Source of the DNA: Lepas anatifera
Lineage: Eukaryota; Arthropoda; Thecostraca; Lepadidae
Direction of reading: 5' to 3'
DNA: 64,000 bases
NCBI GenBank assembly: GCA_034440635.1
Contig: JAOTON010001356.1
Coordinates: 82,501 to 146,500 of the forward strand
Every line of letters starts with the position of its first letter. Within the stretch, counting starts at the first letter, position 1. Below the pieces are notes generated by a model. It was not told the DNA's origin. It ran no database searches and saw only the letters and a list, made by a program, of their open reading frames with translations. The position numbers were made by a program, and so were the translations under genes. Below, piece by piece: positions 15,231-28,100 of this stretch.

Positions 15231-15303
15231 CACCATGCGGGATCTGATCCCTAGACCTTTCACTCGCAAGCTGAACGCTTAACCCACTGCGCTACTGTGG
15301 TGC
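15231..15303 (-). tRNA. tRNA-like sequence, Ala(UGC)-type anticodon, possibly a SINE head
   Basis: The ends pair (GCACCAC with ATGGTGC, one mismatch). A D-arm-like AGTAGCGCAGTGGG and an anticodon arm with loop CTTGCGA (anticodon TGC) are visible. The T-loop is abnormal (ATCAGAT rather than TTCRANY), so it is more likely a pseudogene or SINE than an active tRNA. Confidence 0.4.
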
Positions 15304-16432
15304 TGAATCACACACTCTTTAAACATGTAATAATACCAGTTGAGATGCAGTATAAACGCTGTGTTCTTTGAATTATTCTGAGGTGGAATTCCAGGGATTG
15401 TGACATCGTGATATTCCCCGGATTCCAGCAGTGGAACGTTCTTTAATGAGGCTGGAATGCAGAGTAAATGGCAAGGTGTGACAGTCTCATTATTTATTTT
15501 GACTTGTGCACACCCAAATCTTTCATTTACTTTCATTTAGGTGTTATTATTAGGTTCAGATTATCCTGCAAAAACATATAATGTACCTTACAAGCAGATA
15601 AATATTAAAGTCCACAAACTTACTGTCACAAAATTCATGCATGGGCGCCGCCATCTTCAGCAGGACTGTTTTTTCCAAGGCCATACATGTTTTTTCTATT
15701 CCCACCCGTTCCGCACGGCATGACGGGAATATTCGATGTGGAATCATGGGAAAAGTTTAAGAGAACAGCTGTGATGTCACTGTTCCCAGAATTCCAGGCT
15801 GGAATATTTCAAAGAACGCACCCAAAATTCTGATTTGTCTTGCACTTTGCTGATATTTTAGATATTTCATGCCTAAAATGTGTTTTAGCAGACGCAACAC
15901 AGATAAGGCTTTCCTGAAATGCATGGTTGCTTTTCTGTGCAAGCGACAGTTTATAAGTTATGAGGCAATAAAGTCATTGGCCAGCACATCTCCCATAGAC
16001 TTCACATAAGTCCTTACCGAGCTTTACTTAGCGAAGGATTTTTTAATGTTTTAGAAAGACACCCAAAAGCGGGGAGGGTTTGTACCTATTGAAGTCTCCA
16101 TTCCAGGTATTTCTATTTCATGCTTTAAGGGTTTGAGTAACTGTTACTGGTCTTTTTCCACCAAAGTTGCTCCAATATTTCAATTATTGTCACTCACCAC
16201 CCTCCTCCCGACATTTTCAATCGACACAGGTTGATCAATTTGTTTATTTTGAAGAATATATGCAAACAGGGCGCGAAAGAAGACTGAAGCGCCATCTGCA
16301 CTAATAGAGATTACGCAGGGTATTATTTTTATCTTTCATTGGCTTACTGTCAACAATTCTGCTACTAGCTTTACCATAAAATGTTTCGAAACATAACCAC
16401 GAGTCGGCTAAACGGCTTTTGATTGGCCCTTT

Positions 16433-16473
16433 TAGGGCCTTATATCACCGCTATATGGGGATATAAGGCCCTA
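16433..16473. repeat. Perfect 14-bp inverted repeat
   Basis: TAGGGCCTTATATC and its exact reverse complement are separated by 13 nt. More GGGGATATA/TATATCCCC motifs follow to 16535, so this is probably the core of a small palindromic element. Confidence 0.7.
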
Positions 16474-18911
16474 TTTCACCTCATAGACGGGGATATAGTG
16501 CGTCGTTATATCCCCACAGTATGGTGATATAACTCGGTAGGTATGTTGCCCAAGCAACTATGTAGACGAGTCCGGCGCACTTTTTGCCTTGTGCTCTATA
16601 ACAATTTGCAACGCGTGCGGCAGCTTGTCAGCCGAGCTCCAACTTACCCCAACGCTTCCACCGCGGTGCGAACGGATTGACTTAAACACATCCCCAGCTT
16701 CCCCAGATGGACCGCCCTCGAAAAGTTCCCCGGCTTCTGATTCGTGTAAAATGGCTGAAAGCAGTTTTTTTGCTAGTGCTAGCGCCAGTGAAAATAATGA
16801 AGCAGAAGGACTACAGATATGTGAATTCAAACGATGTTAAATAGTCAACTTCTCAAATAGTCCACATTTTAATTCGACCTAGAGAACAAAGAGTCACGGC
16901 TAGAGCGTCCCCATGAATAACTATCTTAATGTTCAATGGTCAAATAGTCCACAAAGTCATAAAATCCACAGCTCAAAAGCACCACATAAGTAAAAGTAAG
17001 ACATAATGTTCGCATGTCAGAAGACCAGAAATACTGCAGCAGAGAAAGAAGGAAAATGCTTAGACTCCCTAGCAGCTGAAGATTTTCCCCAACTTTGTTG
17101 GCACGTTCGGACTTTTTCTGACCTCTGGCGAAAATCGGCACCCATTGCTAGGATTTTGCGCCCGCCTGAAATATTTTTCCGGTAAAAAAATGCGCCCCTG
17201 GTCCGGATGGCACCCCGGGAAGGCATGGACGACTCCGAGATTGCCGATCGTCGGGGGCACCTTTCCAGTTTGCGCCGCTATTTGCCTGCAAAACTCTTCA
17301 GGTGGGCGCAAAATCCTATCGGTGGGCACTGATTCTCGCATACTAGGGGGGTGGTGGGTGGGAAGCGACATTTTAGGGGGCGCAATTCAACTTTTAGGGG
17401 TTGCCGTGACCATCTCAGATGGCGCCGAGGGTCTATCTTACCCCCACCCCTAGATCGGTGTACGCGAGGTGACGGAATTAGTGAGGTGGGAGGTGACGGT
17501 ACTAGCAAGGCGGGAGGCGGGAGGCGACGGTGTTCGTGAGGCGCGAGGCGATGGATAGTTGGGGAAGGGGGAGACCATGACGCCGTAGACTGCACATCGG
17601 CTCATCGAACTTCTTCGTCGATACATCGCCGGTGTCACGTTCACGAGTATGGCGAGGACCGACTGAATCAGAGGGGGCCACCGCTGTTCCAAGGAGCCGC
17701 CGCTGGCCCGGGTTGGGCCGTCGCCGCCGCTGGTCCGGGTTGGGCCACAGTTACCCAGGCGACTACCGTTGTCGCAGGCCCAAGTGGGGAAGCCGCCGCC
17801 GCCGAATACCTTCTCACAATGCCACGACCGACAAGTTGCCCCGCAATCTCCGGTAGGCGGCCAACTCCATCGGCGATAGCTCACCAAACATACTTTTGGG
17901 TTTGTAGGTCAACATGGTGAAATGGGCAGTGTGTCAGTGAATTTAGCATGGTACAATAATGGTCAAAGCGATGTACCTCAACTTCTCACTCTTTGCATAG
18001 AATAGTACCATCCATTGTATTTGCCTGGAGTAAATGCTCAATAAATGTCAGCTGTAGATGTCTAATGTGCAAAGCCAAGCTTGCTGAAGCATGTGGGGTT
18101 GATTCACCCAGCATGTCAACCTCAAACTTTGGTTCACATCACTAGAAGCATAGGAGCTGAAAACGGGGGAGGCATCTCCCTTGATGTCCCCCAAAATTTT
18201 TGTCCCATCATCATTAATGCTGTCAGGTACTAAATATGCTCAAAATTGGCTTTCTCCAGTTAGCACCAGCTTGGGTCCGTCCACCCTGTAAAAATTATGA
18301 GACAGTGCCGCTGACTAGAAGGGGCGCCAATGTGGGGCACCAAGTGACTTGCTGTCACACAGAATTCACAAATGATGCCAAAGCCTGATACTGCACCACT
18401 TTATAGCTTGATACTTTTAAGGTATCAAAGGATGAATCCCAATAGCATGACAAAATGATCATCATCAGGAAACTCCTTTAGTTACTTTTTAGTTATTTCA
18501 GAAAACCCAGAATCTTTTTGGTAAATGAGCAATGCAACCAACAAAGCTACGCCATCTTATTATGATGAATTAGCATTATTGTCTGTGGGTATATTTTAAA
18601 AATACGGATAATCTGTACATATCCTGTATTTCATATGAAACTACCTTGCAGCCAATCAAGAAAGCCTGACCTGGCCTAAAAAGCAGATATAGCTCTATTC
18701 AAATAATAAGCAAAGTGTTTTGTATTGCTAGTTGCATAGCACATATACCCAAGCAGACCTGAGAAACCAAGATAAAATATAATTTTCCAGTTGCGCCCAC
18801 TTCGAGGTAAAAACCGCTAGCAGTCAAAACCCCATACCCTGCAATGAGGATACAGGATGTGGCCACTTAGTTTTTATTTAGGGAGATGCTCCAACTAGAA
18901 ATAAGGGGATA

Positions 18912-19260
18912 CCAATGTGCAAAGCATGGCATTTTTGACGAGATCTCGTCGGTGGGAGTGCCCTTGGAGACAGGACCGAGTGGTGCGAATTTTATCAACC
19001 TGGTGCGAATTTGCGAGGTAGTGACACTTAAACTAAACAAATAATGACTGAATGGCTATTAAGACACAGGAGGGGGCCTTATAAAAAGTCCTTAACTAAC
19101 TGACTAATGATTGAGGTAGCATTGCATTGTAGGGGTAGGAATGGGTGCATTTTTTCCCTGGTATGTGGCAAATTGGTGCGAATTTTTTGAGGCTGGTGGT
19201 GCGAGAATTTTAGATGGCTGGTGCGACTCGTCTGGCCTGCTGCCATACTTTGCAGACTGG
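18912..19260. mobile_element. hAT-like MITE, copy A (349 bp)
   Basis: Ends are inverted repeats of CCAGTSTGCAAAGTATGGCA. Flanking 8-bp sequences AGGGGATA and GGGGGAAA match at 6 of 8 positions, a decayed target duplication. Same family as 20440-20788 and 59835-60279. Confidence 0.75.
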
Positions 19261-20195
19261 GGGGGAAAATATGCAGTGGGACAAAAGTTTGGACCAAATC
19301 GTTTGTCTTAAAATGATGCTGTTCAAACACTTCACCCACAAATTTAGCACATCTCAGAATTTGGGTGGATCCACACATTAATTGTAATGACAATGCAGAA
19401 AACTTACATCATTCAATCCCAAAAATTTGGCATAATATTCACCCTGATTTACATTTAGGGATTCCTCTGCCTGTTACCCTTTGTTTAGGACATCCCTGCT
19501 CGTATGCAAGTTGGTTACCTAGGTAATTAACTTTTTATCAATGTAATTGGAAAATTGAGTAATACACGAGCCGACGTTACCCAAGTCCCTACTACTCCTT
19601 TTGTTTTAAACTTACTACACAGCTAATATACAAGCTGAGAGAAAAAACATAAGTGATTGAAGGGACTGGGGTAGCAGGAGTATAACTGATGGAAATTTCA
19701 CCCATTATATGACTTATTAAAGTTGAATTTTATTTTATTAAGAACTGCAACACTCAACACAGGCTGCCCGGCGACACTGAAGCATTGCCAGATGTGCCAG
19801 ATAATTGTAATCAATAAATTCCCAAGACTCTTGTGAAAATCCGACAAATGGCAGCAATCTTACAGTGCTACCAAAAAACCTTTCAAAAAGTCTCCCAAGA
19901 TTTAATTCACGTTGTGAAAACGGCTAGTATCATGTATTCTGAAAAATGTATGTATTGTTTACTAGTTATCACATGACTTTTACATTTTCTACCCTCAAGC
20001 TATTTAAACTTGAGCCTATACAAATCTTCAAAGACAGCAATGGCGCACAGTCACCTGTGACCGACCGACCGCTCTTCGGTCTTATTCTATTTATTTATTT
20101 AGGTTTAGTATTTGTTTAGTATTTGTTTAGGTTTAGTACCTGTTTGTATATGAAAAATGAAATGAAAAGCTGATGATGATGATGATGGTAAAATT

Positions 20196-21289
20196 TAGGG
20201 ACAGGAGTTGGAGACTCACACTTTGGAAAGGGATCTGGGAATCCTCATCGAGCCATAGTTGAGATTTCGCGAGCAGGCCTCTAGTGCGGCAGCGAAAGGA
20301 AATCAGATCGTAGCCATAATCCGTCGCTCCTTTCAGACTATCAAAAGAATAACCCTGCCCGTACTTTTCAAGGCCTTGGTTCGCCCGTTATCTACTACCC
20401 TGGTTCGCCCCCATCTCAAGTGTGGGAACTTGATCTGGGGCAGTTTGCAAAGTATGGCAGCAGGCCAGACGAGTCGCACCAGCCTTATAAAATTCTCGCA
20501 CCACCAGCCTCCAAAAATTCGCACCAATCTGCCACATACCAGGGAAAAATGCATCCATTCTTACCCCTACAATGCAATGCTACCTCAATCATTAGTCAGT
20601 TAGTTAATGACTTTTTATAAGGCCCCCTCCTGTGTCCTAATAGCCAATCAGCCATTATTTGTTTAGTTTAAGTGTCACTAACCTTGCAAATTTGCACCAG
20701 GTTGATAAAATTCGCACCACTTGGTCCTGTCTCCAAGGGCACTTGCACCGATGAGATCTCGTCGAAAATGCCATACTTTGCACACTGGGCGGAAGTTAGA
20801 ACAGGTCCAGAGCCGTGCTACTAGGCTAGTCTCCAAACTGTGACACCTATCATACACTGAACGACTGAGAGAAGATGCGACCAGAAGATGATTGAACGAG
20901 TTCAGAGGAGAGCCACAAGAATGGTCCGAAGCATTCAGCATAAACCTTACAATGAGCGTCTACAGGAGCTAGATTTTCCATCGCTCTACTATAGGAGAGG
21001 ATGTGGCGACATGATCAGGGTGTATCAAATCCTGCACACCTCCCTGGATGTTGACCCTGCCAGATTCTTCTCGGTCGATAGATCCACTCAAATAAGAGGC
21101 CACCAGCTGAAACTTATGAAACCAAGAGCTCATTCTCACTCCCAGTGTAACACGTTTGGAGTTTGTGTTGTAAACAACTGGAACAGCCTTCCCGCTGAGG
21201 TTGCCTGCGCCCCTACAAGTATTGCATTCACATCGAGGCTAGATGCTTTCTGGATCAATATCAAATATCACATCCCCGACACAGACTAA
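20196..21289 (+). pseudogene. CR1-like RT C-terminal relic, chimeric, interrupted by a MITE
   Basis: 20196-20439 reads RFREQASSAAAKGNQIVAII, TLPVLFKALVRP and HLKCGNLIWG. After the MITE come two successive tails, one broken (LEQVQSRATRLVSKL-stop) and one open (MIERVQRRATRMVRSIQHKP to VVNNWNSLPAEV, ending at 21289). VNNWNSLP is the typical end of CR1/Jockey RTs. The doubled tail suggests two elements joined. Confidence 0.8.
20440..20788. mobile_element. hAT-like MITE, copy B (349 bp), inserted in an RT relic
   Basis: Inverse orientation to copy A and the same length. Terminal inverted repeats are CAGTTTGCAAAGTATGGCA and its near complement. It interrupts a CR1-like RT frame at NLIWGS. No clear target duplication. 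Confidence 0.75.
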
Positions 21290-22057
21290 GACCGAAACAC
21301 CACACTTTCTATGGACACAGGGACATTTCTATGGATATCCTCACGCTCACAGTTCTCAGGGTGAACTGGGTTATCGCTGGTATTCCATGTAATCCTCGGC
21401 GAGACCGCTCGGGGACAGTGAGTGGTACGAAACTTGAGATACGTCCTGGTCCGAAAAACAAGGTGTATTGGAGGGCAGTTAGCATTACGGCTGGTGGTCC
21501 ACTGGCACATCTGCAGTGATCTATGTTTCTCTTCGCCTGTGTCTCTTCCGAGGATTTCCCAGTGAGATGCTGGGAGTTGGTGGGCCTCGATTATTATTAT
21601 AAATACATGTTTTGTTGACCGCAAGTCATATAACTTGGATTCATAGACATTTCCAATACCTTTTCGTTGCTTTAAAAGCATCATACAGGCTTCCGCTGCT
21701 GAGAAGACGCGGAAAGTTAGCGCGTAAGACAGCGAGTTATGACACTACTTCCGCCACAACTTAGCTGCGCACTGATGGATCCCTCCAAAAGCCGCTCCGC
21801 GTTAACTTACGCCCCAGCGCAGCTGCGCGCTGTCTATCGCGCGTCCGGATCCCCCCAGCCTAAGGCTGAAAAGCAAAGCGACATCGGAACCAATTTTAAC
21901 AAGTTGGGCTAGTGCTGCCAACTCCTCCCCTCCCCTCTCGAATACTTTTTATAGTTTTGTCCAAGTTGTTTCCAGTACAGATGTCGGAGTCGGGTCCTTC
22001 CAAACATTTTTTCTTTTCTATACACCACAATTCAAAACAAAAACAAACCCCCTCTTT

Positions 22058-22088
22058 AAAAAAAAAAAAAGGGGGGGGGGGGGGGGGG
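22058..22088. repeat. A13-G18 homopolymer block
   Basis: Thirteen A followed by eighteen G. Length is uncertain in any assembly. Confidence 0.9.
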
Positions 22089-22259
22089 AAAGTCTCACTT
22101 AAGTCACCAAGAGACTTGTCACGGAGAACCCAACCCCACCACCCGAACGACCAACGCCCAAAATGAAGGGTTGATTTAGAAGCCAAATTTAACGTCCCTC
22201 AAAGCACGGGGACGGCCGCCCGGCTCAGGTCACCCTCTCACACGTCAGTTGCCAGCCGC

Positions 22260-22391
22260 CTTCGTCAGATAAACTATTAAGCGCCGGAGCGTCTCAATGG
22301 GAACCGATCCCAAGCCTGGACATGCACTGTCACTGCATGTTTCTGAGCAGTGAGCTGGAGCCCAACACTCTACCGCCTGAGCTACGGGGGC
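22260..22391 (-). mobile_element. tRNA-derived SINE-like element
   Basis: On the minus strand GCCCCCGTAGCTCAGGCGG and TAGAGT form an A-box, and GGGATCGGTTCCC resembles a B-box about 60 nt further on. The spacing is too long for a normal tRNA, which fits a SINE head. Confidence 0.45.
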
Positions 22392-24942
22392 GGCAGTTCG
22401 GCTCCTGAGTGGGGTAGCGAAAAAGCGCAAGAATGGTTTGATAGGCCATTGAACCTATTAAGAAACTCTTCCAATAACGTTATAGCTGAGAGTAATATTG
22501 AGGTCATTAAAGGTCAAAATAGCACACTTTAGAACACTTTTCTCTAGTGTTTGGTTGAGTTACGTTAGAGCCAAAATTTAAACGTTATTCGATTCCTCTC
22601 TTTATGGCGGTTTGAATGATGTACAATATGACCATACAAGATCAAAGTATAAAAATGACATGACCTAGGGTCAGGTCAAGGTCTTCATCTAACTAAACAT
22701 AGTCAATATGCATATCACTCGACTCGTAATGACAAATTAAACATAGTGGTATCCAAATGAGAGCTCTATTGCGATTTACTGCACAGTTATTGACATAAGT
22801 CTCAAAACGTGCTTAGGTAGACCCAAATGACCTCTCAAAGGTCACAGATCAAGAATTGCAAAATGAACTTTCCGAGTGGCCTGTGATACTACGATCCCGG
22901 GAATAAGAAGTCCCTGTAAGCTTTATATACAGAAAAAGAAAAATTTTCGGAAAATTTGCGCTTTCCCCATGCATTTCCAATGGAGAGGCCATGACTCATG
23001 CCTGACCTTAGGTCAACAATGTACAAAATACCGAAATATAGTTTGTAGCCCCCGGTGAGCCCATTATATGAAAAAGGTTTCACATTGATAAATCAGCCCT
23101 GCTCCGAGTTATGCAGTCCCAAACATTTTTTTAAGTGAGGTCACTGGACCTGGCCTGGTGACCTGACCCGAGATGAACCGAACTTAAACTTTTTAGGGGA
23201 AGTTGCAGAATTGATTAATGATAAGCTGTGCCAAGTACGGTGGCGCTTGGTGCTGCCTCTTCTCCGCGACGAAGAAAAATCTGTAGGGGGCTAGTCAGCA
23301 CCCTTCGGCCCCACTGGGAGAAGGCTAAAAAGTGAAAATCTGTTGCTTAAACTCGAGAAAATGACGCATTTTTTTGCAGGATTGTCCTTATATTTGTGTC
23401 TACCGTCCAAAACCACGTGAAAAAAGTTTCGATTTCGAAAGAAGTGTTGTAACGCCCACCCTACTATGCATACATCTCACCATCCTGCAGTGTGCGAGCC
23501 GCCTACGCCTGCGGTACGATGCAGCATGCGTTCCACTTGTAAATCGCGTGGAAACCCAACTCGCAGTGTATGGCGGGCAATGGGTAGGATCCCACATGGG
23601 GTACATTTCACACGTCCCTTCGGAAACCCCTCGCTTTAGGGCTGAGGGATCATCTGGTCGTTTAGACGGTGCAGTCTGGTGCGGACACCACATTGGGTAC
23701 TCATCTCTATCCCTCCTTTTCTGTTTCCCTCTCATTCATACCACCAATATTCTGTTCGTCTTTTGCCTGCTTGTGCTAGGCTTAATTCAATTGAAAAAAA
23801 TGTGCACGGAAGCAAATGCTGCATTCCTTTGGACAAATACTGTGTACCGGTTCATGCTTGCCTGAACTGCTCGTTTACAATCTGTTCAAATTGGACCTGT
23901 AAAACTACTCTGGTTTTCTACCAGTCTGGTGTTTCCTCTTGGTTTTTGCATTCTGTCTCGTCTTCTGGACGTGTTAATCTTCCACCCATCAGTGACTTCG
24001 ATGTGGAGTCCGTTGTTCTGACTCAGCCATGTAAGAAGCATTAGAGTTGAAGTTGAAGGGCGATGGGCCTGAAGACGTTGGAAACAGTAAGGAATAGGAC
24101 GCTTCTGTTGATGAATGGACCTCGCTCGGTGGGAGCTCCAATACTACAAATGCTCCAGTGCTCACCTGTCTTCCTGACATGGGCTGAAAATCTCCAATAC
24201 GTAGTCTATCGCCCAAGGCCCAGCCACTGAGTTGCCAGCAGACTTTTCCTCAGTGTGACTATGTTGATACCGCCTGCGGTCGGGTCTCACTGCCAGGACA
24301 TGTAGAAGTTCCGCTCATCGTGGAGCCAGTTCCGGCCATTCTCCGGTATGGAATGTGAACTATCATTTGACCAGTCTAAACCTTTATCGACCTCTTAATC
24401 ATCCCCAGGGATGCCGCTCGCATTCGGCTGCTGTAATACTTATCGGCGCTGACGTTCATCAACAAATACTGTCTGGTGGTAAAGACCTTTTAACACAAAT
24501 TATGTATCAACCGCTGTGGGAGAAGCCTGTAAGAATGTTCGCTTTGATTGTCAGTAGCGTCCCCTCAAGCTGGAGCCAAGGATTCAGGTTGTGTTTACCT
24601 TTACCTTTTATGTCTTCTTTTTAGATACATGGAACTGTACCTGGACCACCAACAAATATCTTCGTGGGGAAGGTTGGGATGGGCTCTCAATTTCAACCAA
24701 GGAATATCAGCGAGTATTGCCAGCATTGTTAAGCATGGGGAATTAGTGAGCCCATATCCCAAAGCATTTTTTTTTCAAAGCGTATGAAGTTCTGAATGGT
24801 GATTTACTGACCCCTCATGCCTTTGTTGTGTTATACATTTTTATCTTCCTTGACTTTTGAAAATATTGCTTCGAGGATATTATCTATTTTATGACTGGCG
24901 AGTATGGTGTAGCAAACGACTTGATCAAATCAAATGTTAAGT

Positions 24943-24966
24943 GATCTTTCTCCTTGCTCAGGTAAG
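24943..24966 (+). promoter_or_regulatory. Consensus recursive-type splice site before exon 1
   Basis: A pyrimidine-rich tract CTTTCTCCTTGCTCAG is followed directly by GTAAGA. Acceptor and donor consensus are fused, which is the form of a ratchet point. It may instead be an ordinary acceptor of a 5' UTR/first coding exon running to 25104. Confidence 0.5.
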
Positions 24967-25020
24967 ATGCATACGAGATATTGCTTAAGGGGGTGTTGGT
25001 AGAAGTTAAAAAGTTCTATC

Positions 25021-25104
25021 ATGCCTATCCATAACCAAGAGGTGACGTCGAGTAAGAGGAAATACCATAGCTTGCCACGACACTGCAAGCCATGCAACTC
25101 TCAG
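25021..25104 (+). CDS. F-box/WD40 exon 1 (start codon)
   Basis: 28 codons from an ATG, ending CAG before a perfect GTAAGT donor. The peptide is short and basic (SSKRKYHSLPRHCKPC). The exon probably begins at 24962, after a strong pyrimidine tract and CAG, so 24962-25020 would be 5' UTR. A short upstream ORF starts at the ATG in 24967-24969. Phase 0 matches exon 2. Alternative: an internal exon with a further upstream start. Confidence 0.6.
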
Positions 25105-28100
25105 GTAAGTACTGGCTGATGTTATACACTCATCCAGAATGTCGGCACATTGCGTGTTATATTTCTAGGAGGAGTGGGGGTGTTGTAGGATTTTACATGA
25201 CTTGGCTTGAAAGCGTAATGACCTCTATTGCTTCTTCTAGGAGCTAACTAAGCCTTAAATTGTCGTGCATGATATCGTACAACTTTTAAGTGACGAGACA
25301 CCATGGCTATTGGCTCAGCTTAAATCTAAAGAATTAAGCGGAACATGTTGAATTGCGAATTGAACAGTCGTCTGTCATTCGCAAGAAGACAGGATATATA
25401 TGCTGGATCTTAGTTGTAGCAGTATATTTAGCCGAACCGCTGACGTTGGCAGATAATCTCGCCTCGACTGGTTTGTGTCCGGGACTTTCGGATCAAGCTG
25501 AGCGCCTTCCAGCTGTGGTTCCGCGAGTTTGATGACGACCAGAAGAACACCGTTCTCCAGGAACTCATGGTACTGGTCCTCTCCGCGGAAACTGGCCTAG
25601 TTCTTAGCTGCTTGATGCTCTGTATGCTGTCATTAATGAGAAAATGACAGAGAAAACAAAAATACAATTTCTTAATTATTTGTGGCATCGGTCAAGAAGC
25701 TTTTCAGATAAGATGCTCTCTTACGCGAACTTCACCTTTCGCCAATCTTGTAAATAATGTCGTTCTCGAAATTCCTCTCAACAGGAATAGTGTTGGCTAC
25801 GCTATATAGCCCTAGCAGTGAAGGCTTGGGTAAACTCCAACAGTTATTTTCACCCTGATGCCAAATTCAAGGCTGAATCCTCTCATCGGAGAAAGCATTC
25901 AAAGTTGCATAGAAAACAAGCACACCCTGTGTGTGTTTGATAACATTCCTCCGGCACCTCGTATGTGGCAGATGCATCTCTTCCGGTGTCCAGTGCGATC
26001 CTTCCAATCACTGCCCTTTCCGCTTAATACCGGGTTCTAGTTTGACAATCCGATCTCTAACTTTTTTGCTAGCATTTGCTGTCTTGATTGTCGTATTAGA
26101 GCTATGCAGGTGTGCTCATCCGTAAGTGGACAGTGGGCCTGTAACGGCCATGGGCGCGCTCTGACGAGGCCGTGCCTCCTGTTCTGCGGCTCTGACGAGG
26201 CCGTGCCTCCTGTTCTGCGGCTCTGACGTGGCCGTGCCTCCTGTTCTGCGGCTCTGACGTGGCCGTGCCTCCTGTTCTGCGGCTCTGACGTGGCCGTACC
26301 TCCTGTTCTGCGGCTCTGACGTGGCCGTGCCTCCTGTTCTGCGGCTCTGACCTGGCCGTGCCTCCCGTTCTGCGTGGCCAGGGTCTGTGCGGCCCAGCGC
26401 AGAACCACCTGCTGTCGGTGCGACTGCAGGACTCGCTGCACGAGCGCTGTCCGCCCAACTGCCAGGACCTGCTCTCTTGGCTGCCCGGCCACGTGGTACA
26501 CGCCATCCTCAGCTACCTGGACCCCGTCAGCCTGGCCAGGGCCGGCGCTGTCTGCAGGTCAGCAGTGTTGTTGTCGCCCAAAGTGAGGTGCAATTTGTGC
26601 TTTGTCTGTGTGCCCAACACCATGCGAATATGAAGTTTGTGACGGTCAATTCTGACTCTCGTTAATAATGGCGTTGTTTAATTGCTGAATATGTATTTTC
26701 TTTGGAAACATTCTAGAGTTCCACAGTCTTTCATACGAGAGTCATCGTGAGCTTCTATGCCCCTTGACACGGCAGCAGGATGGGACGTGCCCAGCTCTGT
26801 CGGCCGGTGTTTACCGCTTCTGTCTCCGTGGCGGGAGTTGACCTGTCTCCTGTGGTCGGCGCTCTGTCGGCCAGTGTTTACCGCTTCTGTCTCCCTGGCG
26901 GCGGAGTTGACCTGTCTCCTGTGGTGGGCGCTCTGTCGGCCAGCGTTTACCCGCCTCTGTCTCCGTGGCGGCGGAGTTGACCTGTCTCCTGTGGTCGGCA
27001 GGCAGTGGCGCTCTCTGGCCGGCGGCCGCGGTCTCTGGCAGCGGCTCTGCGCCCGCGCCGAGTGGCAGGTCTCCCCGGAGACGCACCAGAAGCAGCTGGA
27101 GGAGCTGACCGGTGCCGACGGCAGGGTCAACTGGAAACAGGTCGGACAGTGCTGCAGGGTAGACGCGAGCGGGAAATCGTGCTCCAGTGGCTGTGTTTTA
27201 CCATCATAATGTCGCCTTGCAGACTTGCAGGTTTCTCTGTATAAACGTCTGCGTTTTTTTTATTTTTTGTCTTGCTTCTTTTATAGTAATAGACGCAGCG
27301 GGTCTAGAGATGTGAGTGGAACTAAGGGTTTAATGTGCCCATGTATTGTAATTCAGCACCGACAGAACTGGCGCGTGTGTGCGGTGTGCGTTCACCGTGG
27401 TGAGCCGCGGCAGCTGACTGGCCGCCGCCGCCGTCAGGTGTTTATCCAGCGGTACCGGCTGCGACGCAACTGGCTGCTGGGCCACTGCCACGTGCGCACC
27501 TTCGAGGGCCACGGCCAGGGCATCTCCTGCGTCCAGTTCGACGACACGCGCATCGTCAGCGGCTCACATGACAACAGTATTAAGGTAACAGCCTCTTCAA
27601 CATCGGCTCTGACCGACCTGCATGTCGATTTCTTTTCTTTTTCTTTTTTTGTAAACCTTGAAGTGATGGTGATGCCTTTATGGTGTCTAAACTGCGATAG
27701 TGTGAGCATATCGAACGGTCCCCGGCTCCAAATGGCCTTTGTCCGGGAATTCAGCGTTTCGTAAGGCCGTCTCCAAGGCGGCCAGCAGTCGCTACTCGGT
27801 GATGGGCCGCATCACGCCGGCTACACGGAGTGGTAGTGTGGGCTAAAGCTTACTTTTTCTCATGTAGTGGAACCGGCGTTGACTCGTTGGTACTTATGGG
27901 AACTTTTCACATGGTACTGGACCAGAGTTGTGATGTATTTTTACCCATTTCCAAGGCTTTTGCATCGCAGTCCATCTTAATGCAGCAGGGGACAAGTGCG
28001 GCTGCCGACACTCTTTCCGCTCTGGAGAGGCTTATCTCTACGCAAAGCTTTGGCCGAAACGAATGTGTCTTATGCAACAGTGTTTTTCAAAACTATTTGG

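Larger units (their letters stand above)
14796..18911. other. No protein-coding gene seen
   Basis: Apart from the tRNA-like sequence and the 16.4-kb palindrome, only short frames. A CDS-like frame at 16589-16840 has no family features. 17.1-17.9 kb is GC-rich but unrecognised. Confidence 0.5.
21290..24942. other. No gene seen upstream of the F-box/WD40 gene
   Basis: Holds the SINE-like element and homopolymer block only. 5' UTR exons and promoter of the F-box/WD40 gene may lie here but I cannot place them. Confidence 0.45.

Noticed and set aside
16589..16840. Possible small protein gene (83 residues)
   Set aside because: Low-complexity Ser/Pro/Glu composition, no splice or family support, opposite strand equally open.
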